64,000 bases of DNA from Diplocarpon mali. Lineage: Eukaryota > Ascomycota > Leotiomycetes > Helotiales > Drepanopezizaceae. The notes under the pieces are model-generated. The model saw only the letters and a program-made list of their open reading frames with translations, was not told where the DNA came from and did not search any database. Made by a program: the position numbers and the translations under genes. The stretch lies in contig JAENRP010000124.1 of NCBI GenBank assembly GCA_024741835.1, forward strand, positions 1 through 64,000, written 5' to 3'. Shown here piece by piece: positions 1 through 11,766 of the stretch; positions within the stretch are counted from its first letter, which is position 1, and each line of letters opens with the position of its first letter.

Positions 1-2500
1 ATACAATTAGTATTATTATACTAATTAAATTCAAAGATCTTATAAAGATCGGCTTTTAAAACGTAAGCATCTTTATTATAATTATTATTTAAATTATTAA
101 AAGTGGATTTAAGTTCAAATGACCTACTATTATTATTAAAGGTATTTATTAAAGTTTTAGCTAAATAGCCTTTTCCTTTGCCTTTCCTTAATAGTTGTAG
201 CCTTTGGTAGGATAAGGGCAGTTTGCTTCTTAACTTCTACTTCAATTGCTTCTTAATATTAAAGCTAGCAACTATATTAATCAATTGCCTTTTAACTTTA
301 TAATTAGTAATATTATAAGTACTATTATAGAAGTAGCATTCCTAATGAGCTTAAGGGCTCGTCCTACGCTCCTTCCTCTTCTTAGGCTTATTATTACCCT
401 ATAATGTGGCATTTGCTAATTTAGAGCATCCTTTAAGGTCTTACTTAATAGTTTAAAGGAGGTCGATCTTCTTATAGATCTTAAGGTTAGATTAAATAAA
501 AAGAGATTGTCTTATAATAGCGAACTTAAGAGGGAGGCTATTAAGTAGGAAACTAAAAAGCTAAGTTTCTTTAAAAGTTATAGTTATCCTAGGATCTGCA
601 GCTTTTACTCTCCTCTTTACTTTATATAATATAAACTAGGCAGAGTCTATATTTATATCTATATTCTTATTATCTTTATCTTTTTTATATTAAAATAAAG
701 TGATCTACTATAGCAGATACTAGGTATTAAGGGCAGTTATATAAGAGTATTTTACCTTTAAGGTATCTTATCTTATCTTTATATTATTATAAATTTAAAT
801 AAAATCTTAATCTTTATTGCTTAAACCTCTATTAATCTTAAGCTTATATTTAGCTAAGGTCAGCTTATACTCCTTCTCCTTTTTTATATTTAAAATCTGC
901 CTTTAGGATTCTTAGTTATTATCTACTAAAGCTCTTAAGCTAAGCTTATTTAATATATCTAATAAATCCTTAGCAGTTGTATTAGCTATTAAAGTAGAAG
1001 TAGATAAATCGGTAGAGGAAGTATAAGAGGCTATTCTTGCGTATTTAATAAGTGTCTTTTAAATTGCCATTTCTATGCCTTTGCTCTTAAAGTAAAGCTC
1101 TAAATCGTCGAACCATTATTGCTAGTTCTTTCGAAAGAGTTAGAGGTCTTTAAGTCTAGTATTTCGATCGGAATCAGAAGCTATTGCCGTTTCGAATAGA
1201 ATTGCATTTAAAATCAAATAAATTAAATAGTTAAAGGCACTCCTCCTATCGAAAAGTCGAAATGATTAAATAGCAGGTATTATAAAAGTATTAAATAGGG
1301 AGGAAGTCCTCTTATCGAAAAGGGTTTTTTTTTAAGCTATAACGCAGGGAATCACACCTCTTACGAAATATAGTAAAGCAAGGAATTATACCTCTTATAA
1401 TACCAAAGGGGTTATAGAGCAAGGAATCATACCTCTTATAATATAAGTTGGCTAAATAGGGAATTATACCTCCTATTCGCCGATTGCTTACCTCTTACTA
1501 TAAGTCTTATTCAACTTCTTATTAACAATTGCGATGCAAGTGCTTTCTAAAGGAAGTTAATAATCTATTATCAGTCTAGCTAGGGCTTATAACCTATTAA
1601 GCTTAAGTGAATCGGCGCAGTAGGTAAAGGAGGCTTCTAAAGGTCGATAGTCGATATATTAGTAAGAGTTAAGGAAGGAAGGTTACCCTTTTCTTCCTTA
1701 CAACTATATATGTATTAATATCCTACTGACTAAGCAGTAGGGTCATATAACAATACATCGGAGTGATGGCTGTATCACCTATCTCAACATAGGATACCGA
1801 ATAATGCGTTAGGATCTATACCTATTATAGGTTCTAACTCTTAGCTTGCTAAAATAGGCTCGCTTTCGAAGTAAAGGCTATATATCCTGATAATATATAT
1901 AAGGTTAAGGGGATAGAGCGGTAGTACACCGTAGTAGCTATTAAAATAGTATTTAGCAGATAAAGAACTCTTCCTAAGCTAAGTCTGATAATGACCGATA
2001 ATAAGGTCAAATAAGAGGATAGAAATGAGGTATAAATAGCCTTACTAAAAACGCGTAGACGAAATAAAGCCGAGAATTCCCTAGCTCCTCTACCAAATAA
2101 CTAGTATAATAGGGAGTTGTATTAGACTCGGAGGAGTAACCTCTAAGGGAAGATATTTATAGTATATCTAGGTGCCTAAGGCACCCCAAGTGCTGACTAA
2201 TACCACCCTTTCCATTCAGGAAGGTGTTTGCAGTCGACGGAATACCATATTCAAGGAGTTTTACGCTACCTTCTTGAAAATACGACGAGAGCGTTTTCCG
2301 CTCATGCTGTATACTTAGTATATGCCTGAAATAATGTACAAGTGCTGTCTATGCGTAATTCTACCGGTTTCCATTAACAGGGCTCATATACAGGGGGTAC
2401 AGCCAATGATTTATCTATAACGATTCGCCAAGTATCTAGTATGCACGGCCTAGAATTATACATTATTTACCCATGATACTAAGTAGTTTAGAGCCAATAG
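1..2500 (-). mobile_element. RIP-degraded LTR-type retroelement relic in AT-rich block
   Basis: The block is strongly AT-rich and full of TA dinucleotides and TAA/TAG triplets, unlike the GC-rich DNA that starts near 2525. On the minus strand, about 1140 down to 860, one frame reads like the Gag N-terminal part of a Copia-type element (WFDDLELYF, then KSKGIEMAI and KTLIKYARIA). Its interruptions are TAA or TAG where Gln (CAA/CAG) would be expected, which is what C-to-T RIP produces. No intact LTRs, protease, integrase or reverse transcriptase was recognised. The relic assignment is an inference from the Gag-like stretch; the RIP-like composition is seen directly. The part after about 2200 is less AT-rich and may be another element or flank. 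Confidence 0.6.
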
Positions 2501-4035
2501 AGTCTGTTCAAAGGAGAAAACACTTTATAGAAGCGTAATTTCACCTTGCCAACCATCCATCGCGAAGTGGATAGCTGACCCCCTTGCCTCCCTGGTCATG
2601 GCACGTTTAGCCGAGAGACCAAAACAACGAGTAGGACCGGCCGATTCGTGACTCCAGACGGCCAGCCGAGATCTGGAAGCCCTGGAGCTGACCGGGAGCT
2701 CGCAAGCAGAGTCGGATCGTGATCCATCACCAGCGCATGTCTGCATCCCCGGAATGCCATCTCGTGGGCTCGTGGCCCGCTCGCGACTCGGAGCGCATGC
2801 CCGTCGGCGTTTCGGATTCCCAGTCTCGTCCGATCCTCTGCACAGTACCGTGGCGGGAGTTGTCTCTGGCATGGATTCTGCACCTCGCCGGGAGTTGTCC
2901 CTGGCATGGATCCTGCACCTCGCCGCGGACGACTTGCTGTGCTGTACCTGTACAGTTCTACAGCCAAAAGCAAGCCTTGCGAAACCCAAAGCCAAAGCCA
3001 AATCCAAATCCAAAGCCAAACCCAAGCCCAAGCCCAAGCCCAAGCCCAAGCCCCCGCGCAAATCAGCCACTCACCGGCCGAAAACCCCCCCCCTCCTCGA
3101 CTTTACCCCTGAGGCGGCGGACATTCTGGCGGCGCCACGGCTCCAGTCTGGCCTCCAGTGCGGCCGTTTTCTTCCAGGAATCCGCGTGCGCGCCCTCTTG
3201 TCACCCGGAATCTCTCGTGCCTGGCCACGCCGAGGGACCTGGAGACAATGGACTGCTCCTCTGCGCGAGGGAGAGCCGTTGGAGGGATGCGGCGGACGCA
3301 TCCCGGGACGATCTGATGCGGATCTGATACACGTCTTCTCGTAACGACGTCGCAGGCCAAACCAAGTCGGCCTGCGAGCAAATTTCGCCCTGCAGCACCT
3401 GACCCACCATGTGATATCATGATTGACTTTTTGACGCCGTCCTGCCATGCCCGCACGTAATCCTCAGCCCGTCTGCGCTGCGTCTTTTCTCCTCTCTGTA
3501 GGGGGTTCAGACCGTTTCGAAACATCGGCACGTGACACCCGCCCAGAATGGAGCACGCTAGGCCCGGTCGGGTCCCACGCCAGGCAATCCCTCTCACCCT
3601 CCGAGCGGACCCAGGCCATGTCCTCGTACTCGCCGCATCGCACGCTCTCGACTGTTGCGTGCAGCTCTCCGGAGTACCGGAACTGCGTGGAAGCAGAGGA
3701 AGAAGAGAAGAGGAAGAAGAGAAGAGGCCGGAGAAAAGAGGCCGGAGAGAGAAGAAACATGTCGCAAGGGAAGCTTGACTGGGCCAACGCACTTCCAGCC
3801 ACCTCCGCGCGCCGACCACCATGGCAAGGCCTCTGTTCGGCCCACGACCAAGCACCGCCGGGTGGCTGGATATATATAGAGGGCAATCATACAGCTTCGC
3901 CATGAGCGCCGATGACACGTCGACCCTCGAGGATTCCAGCCGCATTCCTCTTCCTCTTGTTCCGTGTGACGAGAATAGTAATACTGCGACGCAGCATCTC
4001 CCGAACGACGTCCAAGCCGGCGGCCGATTGCGTAT
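2501..4035. other. GC-rich stretch without a recognisable gene; CCAAGC microsatellite
   Basis: Several overlapping frames are open on both strands, as expected for GC-rich DNA, but none looks like a known protein and none has convincing introns. About 2980-3052 is a degenerate hexamer array (CCAAGC, CCAAAG, CCAAAT) that creates Pro-Lys, Pro-Ser or Gln-rich peptides in the different frames. Around 3690-3760 there is a purine-rich GAAGAGAAG-type stretch. Confidence 0.5.
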
Positions 4036-4235
4036 GGATTGAAAGGGCATCCGATCTGTACCCGTCCAGACAATAAGCCTCTTACACATGGGTTGAAAAG
4101 GCATCCGATGGTACCCGTCTCGACAATAAGCCTCTTACACATGGATTGAAAAGACATCCGATCTGTACCCGTCTAGACAATATGCCTATTACACATGGAT
4201 TGAAAAGGCATACAATACCTGCAGACAATAACAGA
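4036..4235. repeat. 54-bp tandem repeat, three copies plus a partial fourth
   Basis: Units begin at 4036, 4090, 4143 and 4197. Each starts GGATTGAAA or GGGTTGAAA, carries GGCATCCGAT and a TACCCGTC core, and ends CTCTTACACAT or close to it. The fourth unit loses similarity after about 35 bp. Spacing is 53-54 bp. Confidence 0.85.
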
Positions 4236-4678
4236 CCCAACCCAAACGTCCCAAGGCCGGCCGAACCCTGGTCAAGCGAGTGGCAAGGAAGTCAAGAGTC
4301 CCCCCCAGCGCGCCCCAAAGTCTCCTCGCCCCCCCTCTCCATTTTTTTTTTGTTTTGTTTGTTTTCCTGCGAATGACAATACGAGTTCCGGAACCAGGCC
4401 AAGATGCCCCATCCGGCACTTCCGGATCGTCGTGGCAGATTTATCACCTCTGAGCAGGCCGCATCCCCCTCTTCCCCGTGCTCCTCTCTGCTGGTATTCC
4501 ACTGTCCAGCTCGCAAATCAACTCACGACTCTTGCCATACGGTTGTTTGGAGAGAATCACGTCCTCGCGTCAGCACGAGCTCATCTTCGACATCTCCGCA
4601 CCACGACCCGGGCACTCATATCCTCTGCTGCTTCCAGTCCGCGGGATAGCCACTCTCGGGTCCACTGTCCTACGAGCG

Positions 4679-4978
4679 ATGGAGACCTTTATCATTATCC
4701 TCATAGGACTCGCGGGCGGATTCTTCTTCGTACGTTGATTCTCGTCTTCTTCTCTCCCCTCCCTCCTCTCTCTCCCCTTCCTCCCCTCTCTCCCCTCCCT
4801 AACTCTTCTTCCTCGCGGCCAGCGATGCCATACCCGGACGCGCGCGATGGGGTCAAATACCGTCCGCAGCAGGTCTGGTGGAAACGACGATGCTGATGTG
4901 ATTCTCGTGCAGATAGGATTCATCTCGCTTCTCAAGATCGGGTCCGACAGGGCTAGCAACACCCCTTCACACGTCTAG
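4679..4978 (+). CDS. possible small membrane-anchored peptide (doubtful)
   Basis: An ATG at 4679 opens 17 codons with a hydrophobic run (FIIILIGLAGGFFF) that stops at a good 5' splice site (GTACGT, 4730). A long pyrimidine tract, a CCTAACT branch-like site and an AG at 4821-4822 follow. Continuing in phase at 4823 gives 51 more codons to TAG at 4976-4978, a 68-residue product. The splice signals and membrane segment are seen directly, but nothing else supports it and I recognise no family. Confidence 0.2.
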
Positions 4979-5863
4979 ACGCCGCCGGGTGCCCAAGGGG
5001 GGCCTCGGGACACGGCGGCGTACCTCGAGTGCTCGTGTGATCGGTACTTGGTCGCTGAAGGCTCGATTCAGCGACGTCGAAGCCATCATCAGAGGCTCGA
5101 CCTCCGCGCGCGCGTGTGTTGGCACGCCTTGGGAGATCCCCGCGGCCTGGATTGCCACGGGTTGCCGAGCCGTGGTATTGCGTTGGATGTTTATATGTGT
5201 ACATATATATGTATACGTATGAGGGCAGGGTGCGAATTGTTATTCTCTGGTTGCGCTGCCACTCGCTGGTTACGCCTCCGAGCGGAACGCCGTGCGATCT
5301 GGGACCGGATGAACGTCGCTAGTCATCGTGGCCTCGCGGTGCTGTCGCCCTCGAGGGCGACGATCGGGTTGAACGCTCAACGCATCAAGGTTACGAACAA
5401 CGACATATGATATTTCATGAGAGAAAATCCGGGCAAGCTCTCCGAGGAGGTTTTGGGGTCATCTGGAAGCAACGTGTAATGTATGTTGAGGGAATGGCGT
5501 TTCGAGAGGATTCACCGGCACTGTTACGGGTTGGGACCGCGAGGCAGCGCCTCCCGAGGATCTTCAGGCCGGCAAGGAAAATGGATTTTGTATGATATGA
5601 CTCTAGCCCGCCACCTGTGATGGGAAGTCTTTGAACACGCCGCTGGGCTTTCTCGTGATGTGCAGAGGACCAGGTGACGAGGGGATCACGACGTCGACGT
5701 CGACGTCGTCCATGGAGTCGACTCGCGTGGGATACCGGCTACTTGCTCGTGCTGGCGCGGCGTATGGGCAAGCTAGCGAGAGGCGAGGTCGTACTCGACC
5801 TGCCGTCGGAGCCTGAGGTACCGACCTGAGGATATCCTCTTGGAGATGACCTCTTGAAGCTGA
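4979..5863. other. no gene recognised
   Basis: Open frames here are short and overlapping, with no domain or consistent intron structure. A TATATATGTATAC-type run lies near 5200-5215. Confidence 0.4.
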
Positions 5864-6175
5864 GTTTCCCTCACGTATCTCAAACACTGCATCGTCGGTT
5901 TTCCTTACGCCCCAGACATCACCACTCGCATCTCGCATCTCGCAACTCTCCCCACGCCGGTTTCCACTGCCCCTCCAAGCCCCGCTGTTGCCTACCTGCC
6001 CCCGCTCCCCAACCCATCGTGGCATCCTCTTCTTCCTCCGGGAACTCGTCGCTCGATCTCTGACACCAAGCCCATCCAGCTCTCCACGAAGCACTCTTTT
6101 TCGCTGGATGCCGAGCCCAGCGACTCGTCGAAAGCCATCAGGAACCGGGCCAGAGAGATGGTCTCTGAATGCTGA
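5864..6175 (+). other. coding-like open stretch, unassigned (possible gene relic)
   Basis: The frame from 5864 to the stop at 6173-6175 is open for 103 codons. It reads as protein: a hydrophobic, aromatic start (LTYLKH, GFPYAP), a Pro-rich middle, and a polar Ser/Asp/Arg-rich end. The same frame has two stops immediately upstream, and I could not build a clean splice to an earlier exon, so it may be a decayed gene or an exon of an unrecognised one. No family is recognised. Confidence 0.2.
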
Positions 6176-8393
6176 TTGATGATATGAAGCAGGTCTTACT
6201 ACTCACGACAGGACGAGAGGTACGTGGGCCTGTACTCTTGCTTGCATTTTACCGCGTGCCAAAGCAGTGCTTTTGCACCGTACACGAGGCAATGGGCTTC
6301 TCTCCAGCCACTTCACCATGCCGCAAAAGCCAGACGATGGCCGAGGAAGCGCCAGTTGAATTCGCCGTCTCAGCACTTGGGTATGGAGGATATGCGCAAG
6401 CAAGTTGAAGCGTCGCTTGCATCACCCACCTAAATCGGTGGCAACGTGTGGTGCTTATCGATGGATGGCGCAGTGTCAACATACGAGTGGTGCTCGGCCC
6501 TGTCGAAGGCAAGATGGCTTCCGTCTATAGTCGCATCAACCACGGGACTGTTACCAAGCATTGGTCGGCCATCACGACTGTCGCTGATACTTCGGGGATC
6601 GCCCTCACTCGTGGCAAACCGGGCGTGACGTGGATTGCAATGAGCCGTCAAGGTTCAACATAGACTCTCTTCTAGCCAGAAGACGAGATCTGTTTGGGCT
6701 TCCTTTCTACGGATCGCATCACTGGTCGCGTCTTTATTGACCCAGGCATGCTTGACAAGCGCATCCTCGAACACCGGCGCCAGCTTGCCGAGAGAGACGG
6801 GCATTTTCTCCTGCATCCCGCAATGCATCTCTTTTCGGCTCGCAACGCCGTCGAGCATTGGAAGCGTATCCTTCATCTGCGATTCGACAGTTCCCATGTT
6901 CCGGATGGATTTCGGTACCTCTTCCTCCATCGGCGGACTTGAACTCCGAGGCCAGCACCTCGTCATTGCGCAGGTACCAAACGCGGTTCATTGAGAAGCC
7001 TGCGTCGGCCCTGCACGATCTCTTTGAAGTGAGCAGGACGACACACTGGCGCTCAAAAATGGCCCGTGATGCCGAGTCAGTCAGCCGCCACCCCAACATC
7101 GAGCCCGGTCTTCGTGCGGACGGCAATGAGTCGACGACAATGGAAGAGACAGTGGAAGAGCTCAGTAAGGACAGAGACGCAACCCATCGCAGATGTGAAT
7201 GTGATCTGCGTGGAGTGTTTGACTTACTACGGCTGCAGCCCGGATCTGAGCAAGGTTCCTCTGGCCTAGAAGAAGCTGCCATGCCTAGGGATTGGACATC
7301 GATATGGCTCGACATGGTGCCTATCTGAAGCGGAAGGCGATTTTGAACAGACTCGACAAGGGCGGGATGCTTAGTGGCTTGAGGATTGTCGAAAGGGATT
7401 GTCGCCGATAGGGTCAGGGTCACGTATCTGAAGTGCCCGAGTCCACGGCGACTGCTGTGTGGTGACTCGCGACATTCCGGCCGTCGGTTTCTATCAAAAA
7501 GACATTTGACATGGGTAGCAGACGTTTTGTCTGATGAAGCTGAAGCTAGCTAGCAGTGGCTCACATTCAGGCGTTGGCCTTGCGGACAATCTCCTATGAT
7601 GCTGTTGTGTGCGACGCGTTCAAGTGCCCTTGATTCCCGGCGTAAGGGGTCTTGAGGAAGACTTTCGGAATCGCTATCCCGCGCTACCTGAAGGTCTGGA
7701 ATGTGTGAAGTGCCCACCTCATCGGCTAATCTTGTCGACTTTTCCTCGTCTCACTTGATCAAAAGACTGCTCTGAAGGAAGAAAAGTTGGATGGAATGGC
7801 ATGTCAAGGTATGGAACGCGTCCCCCCATCCGGTTCGTTTCCAATGCAGTGCTCAAAGGATCGGTAGTTCTTGAATCACATGTGTGCATCAACTTGGCCA
7901 GCCAGGGCGATGTCTACTATCCTGGTTGGGTGGATGGGAGTGTATCTTGCAGAAATGGCAAAGTCTCGACAAAGCGACCTGCGGCCAAGTATTATCACGA
8001 TATCCCGAGTACTTCAAGGCAGATCAAACCGAAGCATCTCATGCTCTGCACGACGCTTCTGCAGACCCAATACTCGCCATCATACTTAGGTGGGAATGAG
8101 GTCGCGGGTGAGAGCAGGACGCACTGACCCCTTTAAAAGTGGACCGAGCCGCCGAAGCGAGATCGACGTGTCGGCTGGTGGCTGGTGGCTGGTGAAGGAG
8201 GCTGGTGAAGGAGGCTGGCCAACCATCCAACCACCGCTTAAGTACAGCACTCGACGATTTTATAGATCTCGCTCGCCCTCACCCTCCTCCTTCATCTTCC
8301 ACCTTTACTCACGCTTCTCCGCTCATGATCCATCCTCCCATCGTCAATCCCAGGACCATTGCGCAACGCGACGGATAGCTGCCTCTCCACAAC
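6176..8393. other. no gene recognised
   Basis: Both strands have medium-length open frames. A minus-strand frame near 6655-6966 and plus-strand frames near 6450-6990 look moderately protein-like but contradict each other and match nothing I know. About 8176-8216 there is a short imperfect repeat of GGTGAAGGAGGCTG. The last 150 bp (TATAGATC at about 8260, then CT-rich sequence) could be the promoter and 5' UTR of the gene starting at 8394. Confidence 0.4.
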
Positions 8394-9553
8394 ATGCAAA
8401 ACTCCCTCAACAGGCCTGTGCCACACGAGTACAACGAGCGCCGAGGCAGCGGCCACTATCCTAAGCACTACGATGTGATGGACCAAAACAACAGTAAACG
8501 CTCGCCCACGAGGAATGTGATGGATCTCCCGGTCGCCCAGAACCACGTGAGTCGCCCTCCTCTTCTCGCTGAGATCTACCTGACCTGACACAACTCGTAG
8601 AGACAAGTCGCGTCACCAGAGCAATATTCACCCGCGATGCCAGATCACGCGACCTCCAACCCCCGACCACCAACGTATACCGGCCCTCCGTATGAGGATT
8701 CCGCATTGCCGCAGCAACAGCAGAAGCGCCGCGGCTACCGGAGAACCGACTCCGAAGAGGGCCGCTATCAGAATCCAAATCCGCATCCGAATGCGGTCCA
8801 GCAGTCCGCCGGGCGACAGGCGTCAGCGCAGATGTCTCATGCCGAGAGTCCCTCGCTGCCCAACCAATCCATGCCCGTCACGCGAGACCAGATTCACGGC
8901 TCGCCCCCCAAGACCTTCTCCCCTCCGAAGTCAACGCGGACCGAGTCGCCTGATCCGATCGTATCGACGGCGCGATCAACATCCATCCACCACCCGAACG
9001 TGACCGCGGGCGCCACCATCCCGCGTCTCGACAGTCCCCGGGTCATGAAGAGGGTGCTCCAGCCCCTCGACGGCAAAGTACAAGAATACAGCACTCGCAT
9101 GCAGAACGCGCAGATGCAGATGACGCAGCTCGACGCCGAGATGGCGGGCCTGATGGAGAAGAGAAAACAGGCCGAAAAGAGATACATGGACGCCAAGACC
9201 AAGTACGACGACTACCGACGACAGTATCAGGGGGTGGAGAGGGCCATGAAAGGGGAGCCTGGGATTGTCGACGCCCCGGGACGCTCGAGCTACGATGAGT
9301 GAGTTCCCAGATCTTTCCCTTGATACCTCCCGCCCCCCGCGGCCGTGGTACGACAGGAGATGGGCAACGTCACTGACTTGCAAGCTCCTCTAGTGACGAA
9401 GAGAGACCTCCCACGCAGCCGACCAGCCAGAAGACGAGTCACCAGCAGGTCATCCGAGGCTCGAATTCCCGCACCGAGTCGTGGGGCTCGGTGAAGAAGC
9501 CCACCAAGAGCGGCAACCGGTTCTCCGTCAGTAAATTCTTTGGCGCTTCTTGA
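8394..9553 (+). CDS. disordered protein with C-terminal-half coiled coil, function unknown
   Basis: Three exons, 8394-8546, 8601-9298 and 9394-9553, join in phase to 336 residues. Both introns have GTGAGT donors and TAG acceptors. The first ~215 residues are rich in Pro, Ser, Gln and Arg and look disordered. Roughly residues 220-280 form a charged heptad-like segment with MQMTQLDAEM and EKRKQAEKRY, a probable coiled coil. The tail is Ser/Thr/Lys-rich and ends in SKFFGAS. No enzyme motif is visible. The start follows a CT-rich leader and is the first ATG of the frame. Coding is well supported by the splicing; a scaffold role is only a guess. Confidence 0.75.
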
Positions 9554-10599
9554 CCTCCATCCCAGTTCTTCCGCGGGGCTCGAAAACATTTCGAATCGGG
9601 CCATTTCTGTAGCTAGCTTTAATGATGATTCCCTGCGAGTGAGGTGGAGGGGGGTCGGGGCGCCGATATGATGGAGATGATCTAATGACGAACCGGCATG
9701 CGGTCGATGACTTGTGGTATGTTGGAATCGTGTTTGGGAGTTGGATGCACATGGTACGAAAGCAATTATTATCGCTTCCGTCTCGGATGCCGCTAGAATC
9801 TGCCCAGATGGCGTCAACCGGCAGAGAGCAACGTCGACGGCTCCCAGTGATTACGCATCCGCAGAACCTACCCTGTGAGAATTTCCACCTCGTCATTGCA
9901 CAGTCTCCTACTCCAGGCCAGCGGTCAAGGATCATGCCTGGTCTCTCGCAACGTCCCGAGCCTACCCCGAAGGGTGGCAATCATGCCATCCCACGTCTAC
10001 CGTACCATGCTGCCATTCACACGTAAGAAGGATCCCACGAATATCATCATTCCGGACCCCCGCCCGTGGCTTTGTACATGTTCACTGTCCACAACACTCG
10101 CCCTCGACACGTCCTCGAGCCTCGTAGATAGCGCCTCGGACGGCTTGGGTACCTGATCAACTCGCCTCGCGCCACACCACACCGTCCGGGGAGAAGCCCC
10201 GCGGACAGGCGTCGCACCCCCGCCAGGAACGGCTGGGAGGTGGGTGGGATGCGGTGGGTGGACCAAGTAGAGTGCAGGACCGAGGCTCGTCACTCGAGGG
10301 AAAGGAAGACGGCGAGGGGACCGACGGCGGGGCTGAGCTGCGGATCGCGCGTCGGTCGGATCTTGGGCCTCTGTGTTATCCCAAGGAGGGAGGGCAGGCG
10401 AGAGCGCGGCGGGGTTGTGGTTGTGGTCTTGGTCTCGGTCTTGGTCTCTGCTGTGGTCTCGGTTCAGGGTCCCGTCGACCAGGTCTTGCTTGCCATGGGT
10501 AGCTTGAAAGGAGAACTTAAAGAACGTCAGTGGGGATCTTGAGATCACGGTTCCAGATGATCTCGGATCTTTGAGATGGGCTGTGCTGCGCGATGGCTG
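9554..10599. other. no gene recognised; small GT/GGTCTC-rich run
   Basis: The region holds the 3' flank of the coiled-coil protein gene and GC-rich DNA with overlapping open frames but no domain. About 10420-10470 is a degenerate repeat of TGGTCTCGGTCT type. Confidence 0.4.
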
Positions 10600-11290
10600 G
10601 CTTTGGAGCAGGGGACTGTGAGAGGGCGGGTTTGGGTGTGGAGTGTGCTTGGTGGTTTGTATGTATAGCGTTAAGGGAGGGGGTAGAGTGAGTTGGGAAG
10701 ATATTTTGACGGGTTTGTTACAGGTTTAAGAGGTTAGATCTGGTTTGTTTAATTGAGGATAAAGATTAAGAGTATAGGATTAGGTGCGCTTGGATCTTTA
10801 AGGGTTTATAGCTATTGCTAGCTTTAGAGCGAGGGACTGTAAGAGGGCAGGCTTAAGTATAAAGTGTTAAGTATGCTTAGTGGTTTATATATATAGCGTT
10901 AAAGAAAGGGGTATAGTAAGTTAAGATGTTTTTATAGATTTATTATAGGTTGAAGAGGTTAGATCTGGCTTATTTAATTAAAGGTAAAGATTAAGAGTAT
11001 AAGATTAAGGAGGCTTAGGTCTTTAAGTTAGGGTATTTATAGCTATTGCTAGCTTTAAAGCGAGGGACTGTAAGAGGGCAGGCTTAGGTGTGGAGTATAG
11101 AGTATACTTAGTGGTTTGTATATATAGCGTTTAAAGAGGGGGTAGAGTGAGTTAGGAAGATGTTTTAATAAATTTGTTATAAGTTTAAGAGGTTAGATCT
11201 AGCTTATTTAATTAAAGATAAAGATCAAAAGTATAAGATTAGGTAGGCTTACATCTTCAAGTCAGGGTATTTATATCTATTACTAGCTTT
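10600..11290. repeat. about 230-bp tandem repeat, three copies with graded RIP
   Basis: Copies start near 10600, 10821 and 11052 at GCTTT(G/A)(G/A)AGC, and a final GCTTT sits at 11286. Shared blocks include GGGACTGT(G/A)AGAGGGC, the AGCGTT of TATATAGCGTT, and GAGGTTAGATCT. Copy 1 is relatively GC-rich (GGCTGGCTTTGGAGC). Copies 2 and 3 carry many G-to-A and C-to-T differences from it, with more TA dinucleotides, the expected direction of RIP. Confidence 0.85.
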
Positions 11291-11766
11291 GACTCCTTGC
11301 AGCTCACCCACTCGACAGCTCCCTGGTCTGGAGACACGTTCCAACGACTTGGGCACGCTCTACTGTGCAGCTGTGCAGAGGCAGAAGTAGTCCTGCTCTC
11401 GCCTAGGGAAAAAGGCAAAGGGAAAGGCAGATCCCCCAGCCGGGCGAGCGTGCGGACCAAACACAAGGTGGTTGGCGGGGCGACACTCGACCCCCCGCCT
11501 CGGCCCGGTGTCTGCGGGGGGTCACGGGTCAATCGATGCCCCCCGAGAAGCGAGCGCTTAGATGAGGGGGAGGCGGAGATGGACAAGATGGACAAGCTCG
11601 CGCGTCACACCCACTCGCGTCCAGGCGCCTGGTCGGATGTCGAGTTCTGCGACGACGACAAGGCCCGACTCCTCCGCTCCGAACCCACGAGACGTCCAGC
11701 CCTCTCTCTCTCTCTCCGCGAGACACGCAGCCCAGCCCGGCGATTCGCGTGAGCGACGACGTCAAC

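Noticed and set aside
2719..3344. Pro/Lys- and Pro/Ser-repeat frames of about 200 codons
   Set aside because: Produced by the CCAAGC-type microsatellite; three frames are open at once and none has start context or family.
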